A stretch of 37,396 bases of DNA from Saprospiraceae bacterium (GCA_020631135.1 JAHDHU010000023.1:1-37396), one strand, 5' to 3'. Shown: positions 16,163-25,564, numbered from the stretch's first letter. The notes: generated from the letters alone by a model not told the origin. Made by a program: numbers and translations.

Positions 16163-17403
16163 AGTTTAGCAATTACAGGATCGATGAAAAAATAAAACAA
16201 GCCTTGGACGAAATGGGCTTTAAACGTCCGACTGATATTCAATATAAATCAATTCCGAATATCCAAAATGGTGAAGATTTATTGGCTGTTGCACAAACTG
16301 GAACTGGAAAAACTGCTGCATTTGCAATACCTATCATAGACAGAATCCATTTTGGTAAAAAAACCAGAAGACGAAAGGACGGTACCAAATGTTTGATACT
16401 GGTACCTACGCATGAACTAGCACGACAGATACTTGCTGTATTTAATAAAATCGGAAAATATACCCTCGTAAAATCAGCAGCAATTATTGGTGGAGTTGAT
16501 CAGGAACCTCAAATCCAAGCACTCAAAGAGGGCTGTGATGTCGTGATTGCCACTCCAGGAAGAATGTTTGACCTCATAAGTCAAGGGCACCTGAAAACCC
16601 ATCGTATCGATACCCTTGTTTTGGATGAAGCCGACCATATGCTGGATATGGGATTTATTGATGACATCAAAGATGTCTTGTACAAAATCCCAAAACGCAG
16701 ACAAACTTTGTTTTTTTCTGCTACAATCAACGATGTCATAAAAAAGATCGCCTATAAAATAGTCCGTCAAAATGCCATAAGAATACAGATTAGCCCCAAA
16801 GATCCTGTTTCTAAAAACGTTAGCCATTTTGTCCTTTTTGTCGAAATGGATCACAAAAGGTATTTTTTAGAACGTGTGGTCAAAGAAAATGAAAAACAAA
16901 AGATCTTGGTTTTTGTTCGAACCAAAGTTAGGGCTGAACGTGTGGCGAAGGCCATGGAACGAGTCGAGATTGAGGCTTTGACTTTACATGGAGATAAGAC
17001 TCAAGCGCAAAGAACAGAGACACTCAAATCATTTAAAGAAAAAGAAGAATGCACCTTGCTGATTGCAACGGACATTGCCGCGAGAGGAATCGATATTGCA
17101 GATGTCGGAATTGTGATCAATTATGATTTACCTACCGAAACTGAAAACTACGTGCATAGGGTCGGTCGAACAGGAAGATTTAACAAAAAAGGATTTGCTT
17201 ATTCTTTTTGTGCCAAGGACGAAAAACCTATCCTTGATGAAATTCAAAAATTCCTGAATGCGCCTATAGAAGAAATCAAAATCGACAAAGACGCATATCA
17301 AGAAACCTTAAATATCGAAAGAGATCGGAAACAAGACATCAACGCTGTGATGGAAGAAATCGAAGATTTTGAAAATCGAAAGAAACGCAAAAAGAAGAAA
17401 TAA
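16159..17403 (+). CDS. DEAD-box ATP-dependent RNA helicase (RhlE-like)
   Basis: All core motifs of a DEAD-box helicase are present in 414 residues. They are the Q motif (PTDIQYKSI, about 24-32), Walker A (AQTGTGKT, about 45-52), PTHELARQ, TPGR, DEAD, SAT, the motif IV region (ILVFVRTK), HGDKTQAQR, ATDIAARGIDIAD and HRVGRTGR. A short basic tail (KKRKKKK) should promote RNA binding. Such proteins unwind short RNA duplexes in ribosome assembly, decay or cold adaptation. It overlaps the upstream hydrolase by 4 bases (ATGA) and ends 3 bases before a convergent gene. A second DEAD-box gene in this window (32548-33876) is interrupted by a stop, so this copy may be the functional one. The exact subfamily is not certain. 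Confidence 0.93.
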   Translation: MKFSNYRIDEKIKQALDEMGFKRPTDIQYKSIPNIQNGEDLLAVAQTGTGKTAAFAIPIIDRIHFGKKTRRRKDGTKCLILVPTHELARQILAVFNKIGKYTLVKSAAIIGGVDQEPQIQALKEGCDVVIATPGRMFDLISQGHLKTHRIDTLVLDEADHMLDMGFIDDIKDVLYKIPKRRQTLFFSATINDVIKKIAYKIVRQNAIRIQISPKDPVSKNVSHFVLFVEMDHKRYFLERVVKENEKQKILVFVRTKVRAERVAKAMERVEIEALTLHGDKTQAQRTETLKSFKEKEECTLLIATDIAARGIDIADVGIVINYDLPTETENYVHRVGRTGRFNKKGFAYSFCAKDEKPILDEIQKFLNAPIEEIKIDKDAYQETLNIERDRKQDINAVMEEIEDFENRKKRKKKK

Positions 17404-17406
17404 ATT

Positions 17407-19029
17407 TTAGGCTTTAACAAAGCGAACAACTTGAAATGTTCGGTCTTTCTTGATTAGTTTTAGTTGATAATAACCTGGTAACAAATCTCCAACTCCAATT
17501 TTGGTCTTGTAAACACCTGATCGAACAGAAGCACCTAAAAGATCATAAATTTCGTAGTTGATAAATTCAGTGCCAGTTTCAAGGTTGATAAAATCTCTAG
17601 TTGGATTCGGATAAACGATGGTTTTTTCAGGCAACGGAGTGCCATTCACGGATGTGAAAAAATCACAAGAACTTTCAAAATGAGCATCATAATATTCTTG
17701 AATGAGCAAGCCTTCTTGAAGGCTTAAGTCAACATCCATAATGTGATCATTGGCAGGATTGTGACTTAAATAATGTGCCATATCCAATTTTATATTTTGC
17801 CCAATTTCCACATTTGAATGAGCAGTGTTCGCAATGGCTCGAAAATCCCAAAATGACAAATCCAATGCATACATGCTCCAACCATCAGGGTCAGTGGGTG
17901 TGTCGGGATACAAAAAATTTACTTGTTGATTGCTCGTCGGATCAAAACCTATTCCACCATAAGATAAAGGACTCCCATCTCTCCATTTTCCAGACATAAA
18001 ATTGAAATACTCAATTCCAATATTTGGATGAGACATCGCTGGAGGTCCGTCAACTGTAGGTCCGGGCAGTGTCACAAAGCTGCTCATCGGATGATTTAGA
18101 AACTTAGTTGCTTGTACGATTGGAGCATTGCTGAAAGTAGCAATATTAAAAGTGCACGAATCGCCAATAGATCCATCTATCGGGTCTTGATTGTAATTGT
18201 AAAAAATACTATTCAAAGAATCACAACCAATATAGTCATCAGTGAAACATCCAATATCTGCATCCTGCCAAAGGCTAATAAAAAATGTTTCGTACTCCTT
18301 GCTCATATTTCGGATTTCATGCCTTGTAAAAATCACATTGTTTAGAAGTTCTTCTTCATCACATTGCAATGAATAAGCTATACAATGAACTTCCATCCCT
18401 ACTCCATCCCAAGTATTTAGATTGTCATTGTAGATGTTGTATAAAATTTGATCTGGAATGATGTGAGCCAAATCTTCGCCTATGACTGGATAATCACCTT
18501 TACTGGGATTATAAATACCGTCTCCATTTAAATCTCTAAAAGGGGCCAAATCTTGCATCGGAAAATTTACCAAATATTCATTTCCCCTAGCTGGCCAATT
18601 CATAATGCCATTTGACGGAATATCATCTAATTGCCCATCACTCCAATCATTCAAAAAGCTTCGGATTTCACTCCCTTTTACTTTCCAAACTTTATCAAAA
18701 TCTACATTAAGCGCTTCTACATTATAAGGACCAGGGCTATAGGATTCTAAATCATTGATACCATAATACAATTGTCGGGAAGCAAAAGTTTGATTGTCTT
18801 GTGTTTGGGCTGCTACCCATATATTCGAAGCAAAGATGGTCGCTGGTATTTCTCCATTTATGTTGAAAGGTCCAAAAAAACCAGCATCTTCTTGTGATTC
18901 GGAAGAAAACATCAATCCATCTGAATGAAAACCTGCAATTATATTGTTGCCATCCAACTGCTCATACTGTTGCGAAGAAAGACTTGTGGCAATTAGTAAA
19001 ACAATAAATGAACATAGCAGTTTATCCAT
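17407..19029 (-). CDS. Secreted protein with T9SS type A sorting domain, 540 residues, unknown function
   Basis: The signal peptide is at about 1-20 (LLIATSLSSQ). The large central region is rich in Asp, Asn, Tyr and Trp. It includes RDLNGDGIYNPSKGDYP (about 165-181), an acidic calcium-loop-like element reminiscent of dockerin/EF-hand loops. The C-terminal 75 residues are a T9SS type A domain (KTIVYPNPTRDFINLETG, then YEIYDLLGASV and a final KLIKKDRTFQVVRF). It should be exported through T9SS and fixed at the surface or released. Cys residues are numerous in the middle, consistent with an extracellular protein. No catalytic domain is recognisable. It converges on the helicase gene with a 3-base gap. 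Confidence 0.85.
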   Translation of the reverse strand: MDKLLCSFIVLLIATSLSSQQYEQLDGNNIIAGFHSDGLMFSSESQEDAGFFGPFNINGEIPATIFASNIWVAAQTQDNQTFASRQLYYGINDLESYSPGPYNVEALNVDFDKVWKVKGSEIRSFLNDWSDGQLDDIPSNGIMNWPARGNEYLVNFPMQDLAPFRDLNGDGIYNPSKGDYPVIGEDLAHIIPDQILYNIYNDNLNTWDGVGMEVHCIAYSLQCDEEELLNNVIFTRHEIRNMSKEYETFFISLWQDADIGCFTDDYIGCDSLNSIFYNYNQDPIDGSIGDSCTFNIATFSNAPIVQATKFLNHPMSSFVTLPGPTVDGPPAMSHPNIGIEYFNFMSGKWRDGSPLSYGGIGFDPTSNQQVNFLYPDTPTDPDGWSMYALDLSFWDFRAIANTAHSNVEIGQNIKLDMAHYLSHNPANDHIMDVDLSLQEGLLIQEYYDAHFESSCDFFTSVNGTPLPEKTIVYPNPTRDFINLETGTEFINYEIYDLLGASVRSGVYKTKIGVGDLLPGYYQLKLIKKDRTFQVVRFVKA

Positions 19030-19117
19030 ATGCTTAAAATACGGAAGATTTTAAAACGATTTATAGCTATATCCTTTAAAGTCGTGAAGGATAATAAAAA
19101 GTTATTTTGACTCCCAA

Positions 19118-20296
19118 TCATTTAAATTCGTAAAGAATTTCGTTTTTGAGATTTCGAATGTACTTAGGAAAGAATCCATTCAGATCTGTCCCTTCAATAT
19201 AAAGTTTTGGAAGAACAGCAAAAATATCATTGTCAGTTTCTGTAATTTTTTGACCGTTTACGACCAAAACGTTGGTCTCTTTTTGAGGATTTTTATGAAA
19301 TATATTTTGAACATATCCCATTGGGTTTAACACCAAGTATTGCATGGTCTGCCCTTCTTCAGCTAGCTGTTCTTTTACTTCAAAATTAGAATCAAGTAAT
19401 ATGGAACCGTATTTTGAACCTATCAAATGATCCGTACCATTGGTTCCCAAATAATTTAATTCCGAAAAAATATCTTCTGTTGAATACTCATGTAGTAGCT
19501 CGCCATTTAAATCGAACACAAAAAAGCTGTTGTTCACTTTGAGCATACCTATCGAATCCTTTATTTCTATTATTTGAGGATTGATCGCATTTTCTCTGAT
19601 CACTGCATTAAGATTACAAATCCAATTACCCTCAACATCTAATAAATCAAAAGCGTACCTATGGTTTGAGTTTTGTTTTAAAGATTTAGCCAAAATATAT
19701 CCATCCTTTAATTGACTCATCCATTTGGTTTTCCAATGAATCGAATCCGCAAATACATCTTTTGTTTCTCCAGAAATATCTAAAATCAACCAAGAATCAT
19801 CTTGAGATTTTTTAACCACAGTTTTGCCATTTTCAAAAGATCCTGCCACGCTAAAAACGGTAGCGTCATATAGGTAATTACCATCTCCATCTAAATACTT
19901 GTAGACAAATCCAATTCCCCGCTCAGGCTTCATACCTGCTAGATAAATATCCTTTGCCACATTGGAAACAAAACGAACTTCACTTGGAAGCAGGGCAAAA
20001 TCACCTTCATAATCCTCTAACATCCAAACACCGCCAAAAGACACCGGAAGTTTCCCGAATGCATAGTCATGAATATTTAAAGATGTTCTTGAAGAATGAT
20101 TTTGTATAAAACCCAGATTGTTTGGCTTAAGCAAAGCCTCAGAAGAATTAGTCCATTTTAGTTGACCACTTTCATCGAATGCCAAAATGCTTTTATCATT
20201 TTTAGAATAAGCGATCAATACCTTTTTCTGAGCAAGGAGAAAATTTAGTGACAAGAGAAGGCACAACAAGCAAAGCTTAATTTTTAAGTAATTCAC
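19118..20296 (-). CDS. Exported protein of unknown function, possibly a beta-propeller (WG-repeat-like)
   Basis: The 392-residue protein has a signal peptide at about 1-22 (CLLLSLNFLLAQ). The rest is a series of short beta-strand-like units with recurring phrases such as ILAFDESGQLKW, LLDVEGNWICNL, FVFDLNGELLHEY and IEGTDLNGFFPKYIRN. These suggest a repeat beta-propeller like WG-repeat or similar proteins, but the repeats are too diverged for me to name a family. There is no T9SS tail, so it is periplasmic or outer-membrane associated. The start is GTG at 20294-20296; the signal peptide begins there. The A/T-rich tandem repeat at 20315-20402 lies immediately upstream and occupies the place of its promoter/leader. 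Confidence 0.7.
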   Translation of the reverse strand: MNYLKIKLCLLCLLLSLNFLLAQKKVLIAYSKNDKSILAFDESGQLKWTNSSEALLKPNNLGFIQNHSSRTSLNIHDYAFGKLPVSFGGVWMLEDYEGDFALLPSEVRFVSNVAKDIYLAGMKPERGIGFVYKYLDGDGNYLYDATVFSVAGSFENGKTVVKKSQDDSWLILDISGETKDVFADSIHWKTKWMSQLKDGYILAKSLKQNSNHRYAFDLLDVEGNWICNLNAVIRENAINPQIIEIKDSIGMLKVNNSFFVFDLNGELLHEYSTEDIFSELNYLGTNGTDHLIGSKYGSILLDSNFEVKEQLAEEGQTMQYLVLNPMGYVQNIFHKNPQKETNVLVVNGQKITETDNDIFAVLPKLYIEGTDLNGFFPKYIRNLKNEILYEFK

Positions 20297-20314
20297 GAAT
20301 CTATCTTTAATGGT

Positions 20315-20402
20315 TAGATTTTAGATTTTTAGATTTTAGATTTTTAGATTTTTAGATTTTAGATTTTAGATTTTTAGATTTTTAGATTTTTAGATTTTTA
20401 GA
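20315..20402. repeat. Short tandem repeat array of AGATTTT / AGATTTTT units
   Basis: About eleven consecutive units are present, each AGA followed by four or five Ts. Unit lengths are 7,8,7,8,8,7,7,8,8,8,8, then a partial AGA. The array lies 19 bases upstream of the GTG start of the exported protein on the minus strand and downstream of a terminator. It is a simple-sequence repeat likely to vary in copy number by slippage. The rest of this gap (20297-20483) holds only that terminator. Confidence 0.9.
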
Positions 20403-20426
20403 AACTATTTAAACTGTAAAGAATAT

Positions 20427-20459
20427 AAAAAAGGGCGAACAAGTCATGCCTGTTGCCCT
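20427..20459 (-). terminator. Intrinsic terminator of the lamin-tail/cupredoxin gene
   Basis: Reading the minus strand past the stop at 20484, GAGGGCAACAGG and its near-complement ending TTCGCCCT form a G/C-rich stem (arms about 20432-20441 and 20451-20459, one bulged base). A run of six Us follows (20427-20432). It sits about 25 bases after the stop codon. Confidence 0.75.
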
Positions 20460-20483
20460 CAATTTTTCCATCCAAAAAACCAA

Positions 20484-22205
20484 TTAGTTGATAATCAGTT
20501 TTTCAATATGTCTACGATTGCCTTTGATGAATATCAAATTATATACTCCTGGCACCATTGAAGAAACATCAATTTTTTGGCTATAGTTTTGATCTAAAAT
20601 TACTTTGCCTAAAACATCGGTAATTAATGTTTTCTCGATTTGAACTTCTGTTTGTACAGAAATAAACCCATTTGCAGGATTAGGTGAAAAATCTATTTGT
20701 CCTTCTTGTTCCAGATCATTTGTACTTAGGGTACAATCAATGTCATCTATATATCTAGGAAACAATTGATAACCACTGTCATAAGGACTATCCCCGTCAA
20801 ACTGTCCACCAATCCCCGTCAATTGTAATGGATCACAATTGCCTAAAAAGGTAACGTCAGAAGGATCGACATCACTATCCACTCTAACAACCACTACTTC
20901 GCCACTTTCTAAGGTCATATCGACATTAAATGTCGTTCCATCTCCTAACCAATCTGCTTCGTTGATCGTACCGACAACAGTCACGAGTTGAGATTCTGTA
21001 GATTCATCCAAAGTGCTTACCAAAGTTGGATCCATTAGTGTATTAGTTCCGTTTAGTGTAATCGTCGCGGGTACGATTTGAGTCAAACCATTGAATTGTC
21101 CAATTTCACCTTCGATGGTAACTTCATCTCCTAGGCTTACTTCATAACCAAGATTCCCTGAGTTTAAGAAAACATTTATCCCATCTCCATTATCGTCGAT
21201 AATTGTAAATGTCAATCCATCTGGTCTAAAGTTAGGGCTATGCACAGTACCCGTTAAAGCACAAGAAACAAACAAAGAATCTGCAACACCTTCAGCGTCG
21301 TTTGTAGTAACGGTCGCAATGTCATATGCAGGATATTGAGGAGCATTGGGGTCAACTACAGTAACAGTCCCTACCATACCCAATCCAACGTGAGGATCAC
21401 ATTGGTAGTCGTTTACACCTACTTGGTTAAAGGTATAATCATAGGTCCATAATGAAGACGAAGCTGCCCCATTACCAAAACTCTCGGGATTTCCAGGATA
21501 GGTAGCCTGTGTCCCATTTACATTATGGGTTCCTCCGATGTTTTCCCATCGCACCGTTTCACCCACATTTATTACGAGATCCGCAGGAGTAAATTGATTT
21601 GAACTAACAGCCACAACGTGATCTGGCTCAACCATACAAACCACTGTATTATTTGCTCCAGGTGTGCCTTTAAAAGCTATGCCATTTATCATGACACCAG
21701 TATCATTATCTGCCGCTCGCCAATTAGATCCTAAACTATTGTCAGAAGCAACATCACATAATTCTATTGAAGCTCCATTTCCATCTGTACCGTCATCAAC
21801 TGAGGGCCAAGGAGCAACATCACCATATTCTACAAAATCTACAATATCGCCGTTACTGTCTCTTAAAACTAGATCTTCACCTCCATTGGTTAGTGCACCG
21901 TCTGTCCATTGATCGGCTACGACACCAAATAAATTCATCATCGCAGCGGCATTTTCTGCGAATACATAATGTTCGCCAACAGCCAACATGGTACCAGCAG
22001 GAATGGTATCTCCTACTCCTTCAGCAGGATCAAAGAAATATCCAGAAATATCCACGACCGCGTTACCCGTATTTAATATTTCGATGTATTCTAAAGAATC
22101 GGTTCCGGATTCTGGGGGATTATACATGATCTCTGTGATTACAATTTGACCTTGGGCGGCAAAAGCACAAATCACAAAAAATAAACTTAGTAAAGTAGAT
22201 TTCAT
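20484..22205 (-). CDS. T9SS-exported multidomain protein: lamin-tail domain, blue-copper cupredoxin, OB-fold-like region, type A sorting domain
   Basis: Domains in order over 573 residues: signal peptide (about 1-19, CAFAAQGQ); lamin-tail domain (about 20-140, IVITEIMYNPPESGTDSLEY to DFVEYGDVAPWPS); plastocyanin-like cupredoxin (about 195-285); an OB-fold-like region of the kind attached to secreted nucleases (about 290-490); and a T9SS type A domain (about 505-573, FSPNPANGF to LIFIKGNRRHIEKLI). The cupredoxin carries a full type 1 copper ligand set: His at about 227 (GGTHNV), Cys at about 269, His at about 272 and Met at about 277 in YQCDPHVGLGM. So an electron-carrier module is displayed outside the outer membrane. 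No nuclease domain is present. The role is unknown; extracellular electron transfer or copper binding is inference. A strong terminator follows the stop. Confidence 0.85.
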   Translation of the reverse strand: MKSTLLSLFFVICAFAAQGQIVITEIMYNPPESGTDSLEYIEILNTGNAVVDISGYFFDPAEGVGDTIPAGTMLAVGEHYVFAENAAAMMNLFGVVADQWTDGALTNGGEDLVLRDSNGDIVDFVEYGDVAPWPSVDDGTDGNGASIELCDVASDNSLGSNWRAADNDTGVMINGIAFKGTPGANNTVVCMVEPDHVVAVSSNQFTPADLVINVGETVRWENIGGTHNVNGTQATYPGNPESFGNGAASSSLWTYDYTFNQVGVNDYQCDPHVGLGMVGTVTVVDPNAPQYPAYDIATVTTNDAEGVADSLFVSCALTGTVHSPNFRPDGLTFTIIDDNGDGINVFLNSGNLGYEVSLGDEVTIEGEIGQFNGLTQIVPATITLNGTNTLMDPTLVSTLDESTESQLVTVVGTINEADWLGDGTTFNVDMTLESGEVVVVRVDSDVDPSDVTFLGNCDPLQLTGIGGQFDGDSPYDSGYQLFPRYIDDIDCTLSTNDLEQEGQIDFSPNPANGFISVQTEVQIEKTLITDVLGKVILDQNYSQKIDVSSMVPGVYNLIFIKGNRRHIEKLIIN

Positions 22206-22256
22206 TTATTTAAGATTGGTTAGTTAAATATGAAATTGAATATAGCCAAATAAAAT

Positions 22257-22282
22257 AAAAACCCCGACGCGTTGGTCGGGGT
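22257..22282 (-). terminator. Intrinsic terminator of the Oar-like TonB receptor gene
   Basis: Eight-base perfect G/C-rich arms (22261-22268 and 22275-22282) around a 6-base loop, followed in the minus direction by UUUUAUUUUA. It starts about 25 bases after the receptor stop codon at 22307. Confidence 0.88.
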
Positions 22283-22306
22283 CTTAAATAATCTTCCAAT
22301 TTTCGA

Positions 22307-25300
22307 TTAATTGAAAATATATCTTAGTCCTAACCTCGCTTTCCATCTAGAAGCAAAGTCAGAAATATTATAACTGTCGATATTGTCACCACTTTCTCTG
22401 TAAGTATACAATGGTGTTGTACCATCAGCATCAAACTCTTCAAAGTTTAACAACTCATAGTTATTAAATGAACCAGGTACACCATATCTCACACCCCAAT
22501 TTTTATTCAATAAGTTCGCAACGTTGAAAATATCAAAAGACAATTGGAACTTGTGAAGATTACCACCTAAGTCTGCGCCAATGTCTTGTCTGATTGCAAA
22601 ATCAATGAAATTGGCCCAAGGGGCTCTTCCTCCGTTTTTCTCAGCATATTGTCCTCTTCTGCTTGAAAGATGTGGATCATCTTCGATAAATGCATTTAGG
22701 TTTGCCCATTGCTCTGCCGCAGTTACCACTGTAGTACCATCATTGTAATCCACTAGATTAATATCATTTTGATCAGCTGGCACATAAACCAAAGATCTCC
22801 ATCTTGAAGTAGATCCTCTTTCATTGTTTAAGTTTCTCGCATCACGATCTCCACCTATGACGTAGGATAATGGCAATCCACTTTGTCCATTATAGAATAA
22901 TGAGAAAGTAGTGCTTACAGATTTTTTGTCATTCCAGTTCACTTTATAATCTAATCCACCGATTAGTCTAGATCCTAAAGCAAAATCAGATCTTCCAAAT
23001 TCTGCGGCATTTCTACCATTTACGTGAATTGCACCTCTCCACTGCGAAGAATTTTGAGAAGAAGTTCCTTCAAAAAGTGCATATGAATCTCCATAAGTGT
23101 AAGCCAAGGAAGCGTTGATTCCGTTGTCAAATCTTTTATTTACACTAGCGGTAATATTGTAAGCATATCCTTCATTTGTATTTGATGCTAGATATACAGC
23201 TCCGAAATCATCTTCATCTATTTCGCTTCTTTCAAAAATCGGCCTATTATCTCCAGATCCAGTAAAGTTACCTTCGATGTTAGTAGATGTATTTAAGTTG
23301 GTGTATCTAACATTGTTTAAGGTTTTCGTATAAGAAACCTCGAATGAAGTGTTCCAACCATCTCCGAACTGAGTATCATATCCTAAGTTTCCTCTTAAGA
23401 CTTGTGGGTATTTGAAGTCTTTGGTAAATAAATTCATATCTCCAGAAGGCGAAGTTGGGTTTTCAAATGTATACTGATTTTGAACATCTGGTCTGAAAAT
23501 TACATCACCAGAAATACCCCATTCACCTAAGAATGTAGAAGTAAGTCCATTTGTATTAAACATAGCTCCTGGCCATACAAAAGGGATTCTACTAGTAAAT
23601 ACTCCGATACCACCTCTTAAAGTTGACTTTCTATCTAATTTGTAATCAAATCCTAACCTCGGACTTACCATTAATTGGCCATCAGGAGCACTTCCTGCCT
23701 CTACATTTCCATCAAATTCTGGATAAGCACTAATCAATCTTGGCAAAACCTCATCGTTGAATCTAGGAGCTTCGTCTGGATCAGTGCTGATAATTGGCAT
23801 ATCTAAACGTAAACCAGCAGTAACAGTTAATTTATCATTTACAGCAATTTCATCTTGAGCATAAAGTCCTAATTGCATTGCATTAAATTCTGCAGCGGCA
23901 GCAGTTTCATCACCTGAAACACCATCAACTAAAGAATAGATTCTGGTATAACCATCGGCAGGATCATTGTTTAAGAAAGCATCTAAACTGCTGAACTCAT
24001 ATTCCCCAAAGTTCCAAGCTAAGAATACATTTCGAATGTCATAGAATTCGTTGTGAGTACCAATCGTAAAAGTGTGTTTTCCTTTATATATTTTGAAATT
24101 ATCCGTGATAGTGAATATTTTTTGCTCTAAGAAATTGGCAGTTGAGAATTGCTCAGATCCAAATTCGATTGATCCAAATCCTGCATCATCGATAATCACA
24201 TATGGGAAAGGATCTCCTAGTGGATCTCTATCGTCCTTTACATGAGTATAGCCGATGATTAGGTTATTGGACATGTTGTTGCCAATTCTAGTATTTAATT
24301 CTAAGGCTGAAGAATTAGTAGCAGTTGGGAAGAAAATACCGTTATTCGAAAAATTAATGGTATTCGTATTTCCACCACTTCTATTGAACTGCTCTGCTTT
24401 GGTATACTGGTGTCTTAAGGTAAGCTTGTTTTTCTGATTTAAATTAAAATCCAACTTACCAAACAATTTGATTCCTTGTAATTCATCCGAAGTGTCCCCG
24501 AAAGTACCAGGATCGTAACCATAGGTATTCATCAAATGATCTCTTAAATTGTTTAATGTAGCCTCGTCTGCTCTATCAGCATTTTGACTGGTATAATTTG
24601 CCAAATCAAATGGAATAGGCGTTACATCATCTTGGATCTCCGCATTCGCGAAAAAGAACACCTTGTCTTTGACAATAGGTCCTCCTAAAGAAAGTCCGTA
24701 AGTTTTTTGACTAAACTCTGCTACTTTTTCTCTGTCGTCATCTGTTTGTCCTAATCTTTCAATTAATCTTCCGTTGGTTTTACCAACCAAATTTTCATTT
24801 TGCCAAAAGTAATAAGCAGTACCTTTTAAATCATTTGTTCCTGATTTTGTTACCGCGTTGATCCCACCACCAGCAAAACCACCGTATGTTACATCATATG
24901 GAGATAATACTACTTGTAACTGATCAATGATATCAATACTAAAAGGAGAAATTCCTGTTTGTCCTCCATTAGTTCCTGATCCTGCTAAACCGAAAACATC
25001 ATTATTTACAGCACCGTCCACATAGATTGCGTTAAATCTATTATTGATACCACCAAAAGAAGTTCCAGAATTGGCATTACTTGCTTGAGGAGTGAGTCTT
25101 GTAAAATCGGATAGATTCCTATTTAACGTTGGCATATTTTCAATTGCTTCAGTACTAATTTGAGTACTTGTTCCTGAATTCTTTCCTACAGAACCAGGTT
25201 TGGCAATCACCACTACTTCGTCCATTACAACATCAGATGCACCCATCGTAATATTATCGCGGTAAGGCTCTCCTAATCTTAAAAATACATTCTCCTTTTT

Positions 25301-25564
25301 TACGTCTTGTTGACCAACATAAGAAACAGTTACGGCATAAGGACCGCCTACTTTCATATTGTGGATTCTGTAATAGCCCTCTTCATCAGTGACTGCACCG
25401 TAAAAAGATCCTGTCGGAGTGTGGATTGCTACCACATTTACTCCAATTAAAGCATTGCCTTCTGTGTCGTTTACCTGTCCCATCATTGAAGAGGTGGTAA
25501 CACCCTGCGCAAATGAAAAAATGCCAAATGACATAAAGCAAAGAAAAGTAAATAGTTTTTTCAT
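22307..25564 (-). CDS. Oar-like TonB-dependent receptor, large outer-membrane protein
   Basis: I chose ATG at 25562-25564 because a clean signal peptide starts there (MKKLFTFLCFMSFGIFSFAQ). A longer reading to 25654 would add 30 residues that precede the signal peptide. The protein has 1085 residues. A CarboxypepD_reg-like domain (about 22-105, MMGQVNDTEGNALIGVNVVA to VSYVGQQDV) is followed by a plug (about 130-250: NNRFNAIYVDGAVNNDVFG, ISPFSIDIIDQLQVVLSPYD, GGGINAVTKSGTN) and a long barrel ending RWKARLGLRYIFN. The plug phrases match the Oar-type receptors common in Bacteroidota and Myxococcota. It probably takes up a large or peptide-like ligand, which is inference. The upstream region is very A/T-rich, as expected for a highly expressed gene. 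There is no SusD partner nearby. Confidence 0.92.
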   Translation of the reverse strand: MKKLFTFLCFMSFGIFSFAQGVTTSSMMGQVNDTEGNALIGVNVVAIHTPTGSFYGAVTDEEGYYRIHNMKVGGPYAVTVSYVGQQDVKKENVFLRLGEPYRDNITMGASDVVMDEVVVIAKPGSVGKNSGTSTQISTEAIENMPTLNRNLSDFTRLTPQASNANSGTSFGGINNRFNAIYVDGAVNNDVFGLAGSGTNGGQTGISPFSIDIIDQLQVVLSPYDVTYGGFAGGGINAVTKSGTNDLKGTAYYFWQNENLVGKTNGRLIERLGQTDDDREKVAEFSQKTYGLSLGGPIVKDKVFFFANAEIQDDVTPIPFDLANYTSQNADRADEATLNNLRDHLMNTYGYDPGTFGDTSDELQGIKLFGKLDFNLNQKNKLTLRHQYTKAEQFNRSGGNTNTINFSNNGIFFPTATNSSALELNTRIGNNMSNNLIIGYTHVKDDRDPLGDPFPYVIIDDAGFGSIEFGSEQFSTANFLEQKIFTITDNFKIYKGKHTFTIGTHNEFYDIRNVFLAWNFGEYEFSSLDAFLNNDPADGYTRIYSLVDGVSGDETAAAAEFNAMQLGLYAQDEIAVNDKLTVTAGLRLDMPIISTDPDEAPRFNDEVLPRLISAYPEFDGNVEAGSAPDGQLMVSPRLGFDYKLDRKSTLRGGIGVFTSRIPFVWPGAMFNTNGLTSTFLGEWGISGDVIFRPDVQNQYTFENPTSPSGDMNLFTKDFKYPQVLRGNLGYDTQFGDGWNTSFEVSYTKTLNNVRYTNLNTSTNIEGNFTGSGDNRPIFERSEIDEDDFGAVYLASNTNEGYAYNITASVNKRFDNGINASLAYTYGDSYALFEGTSSQNSSQWRGAIHVNGRNAAEFGRSDFALGSRLIGGLDYKVNWNDKKSVSTTFSLFYNGQSGLPLSYVIGGDRDARNLNNERGSTSRWRSLVYVPADQNDINLVDYNDGTTVVTAAEQWANLNAFIEDDPHLSSRRGQYAEKNGGRAPWANFIDFAIRQDIGADLGGNLHKFQLSFDIFNVANLLNKNWGVRYGVPGSFNNYELLNFEEFDADGTTPLYTYRESGDNIDSYNISDFASRWKARLGLRYIFN

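Noticed and set aside
19070-19093. Small inverted repeat (7-base arms) downstream of the 19118-20296 gene
   Set aside because: The stem is short and mostly A/T, the loop is 10 bases, and no U-run follows in the minus direction; not convincing as a terminator.
20315-20402. Possible CRISPR array
   Set aside because: Units are 7-8 bases with no spacers and no cas genes; it is a simple tandem repeat.
21767-22129. A 120-codon + strand reading frame opposite the lamin-tail/cupredoxin gene
   Set aside because: It is antisense to a well-supported multidomain gene and rich in His/Gln/Arg without any recognisable fold.
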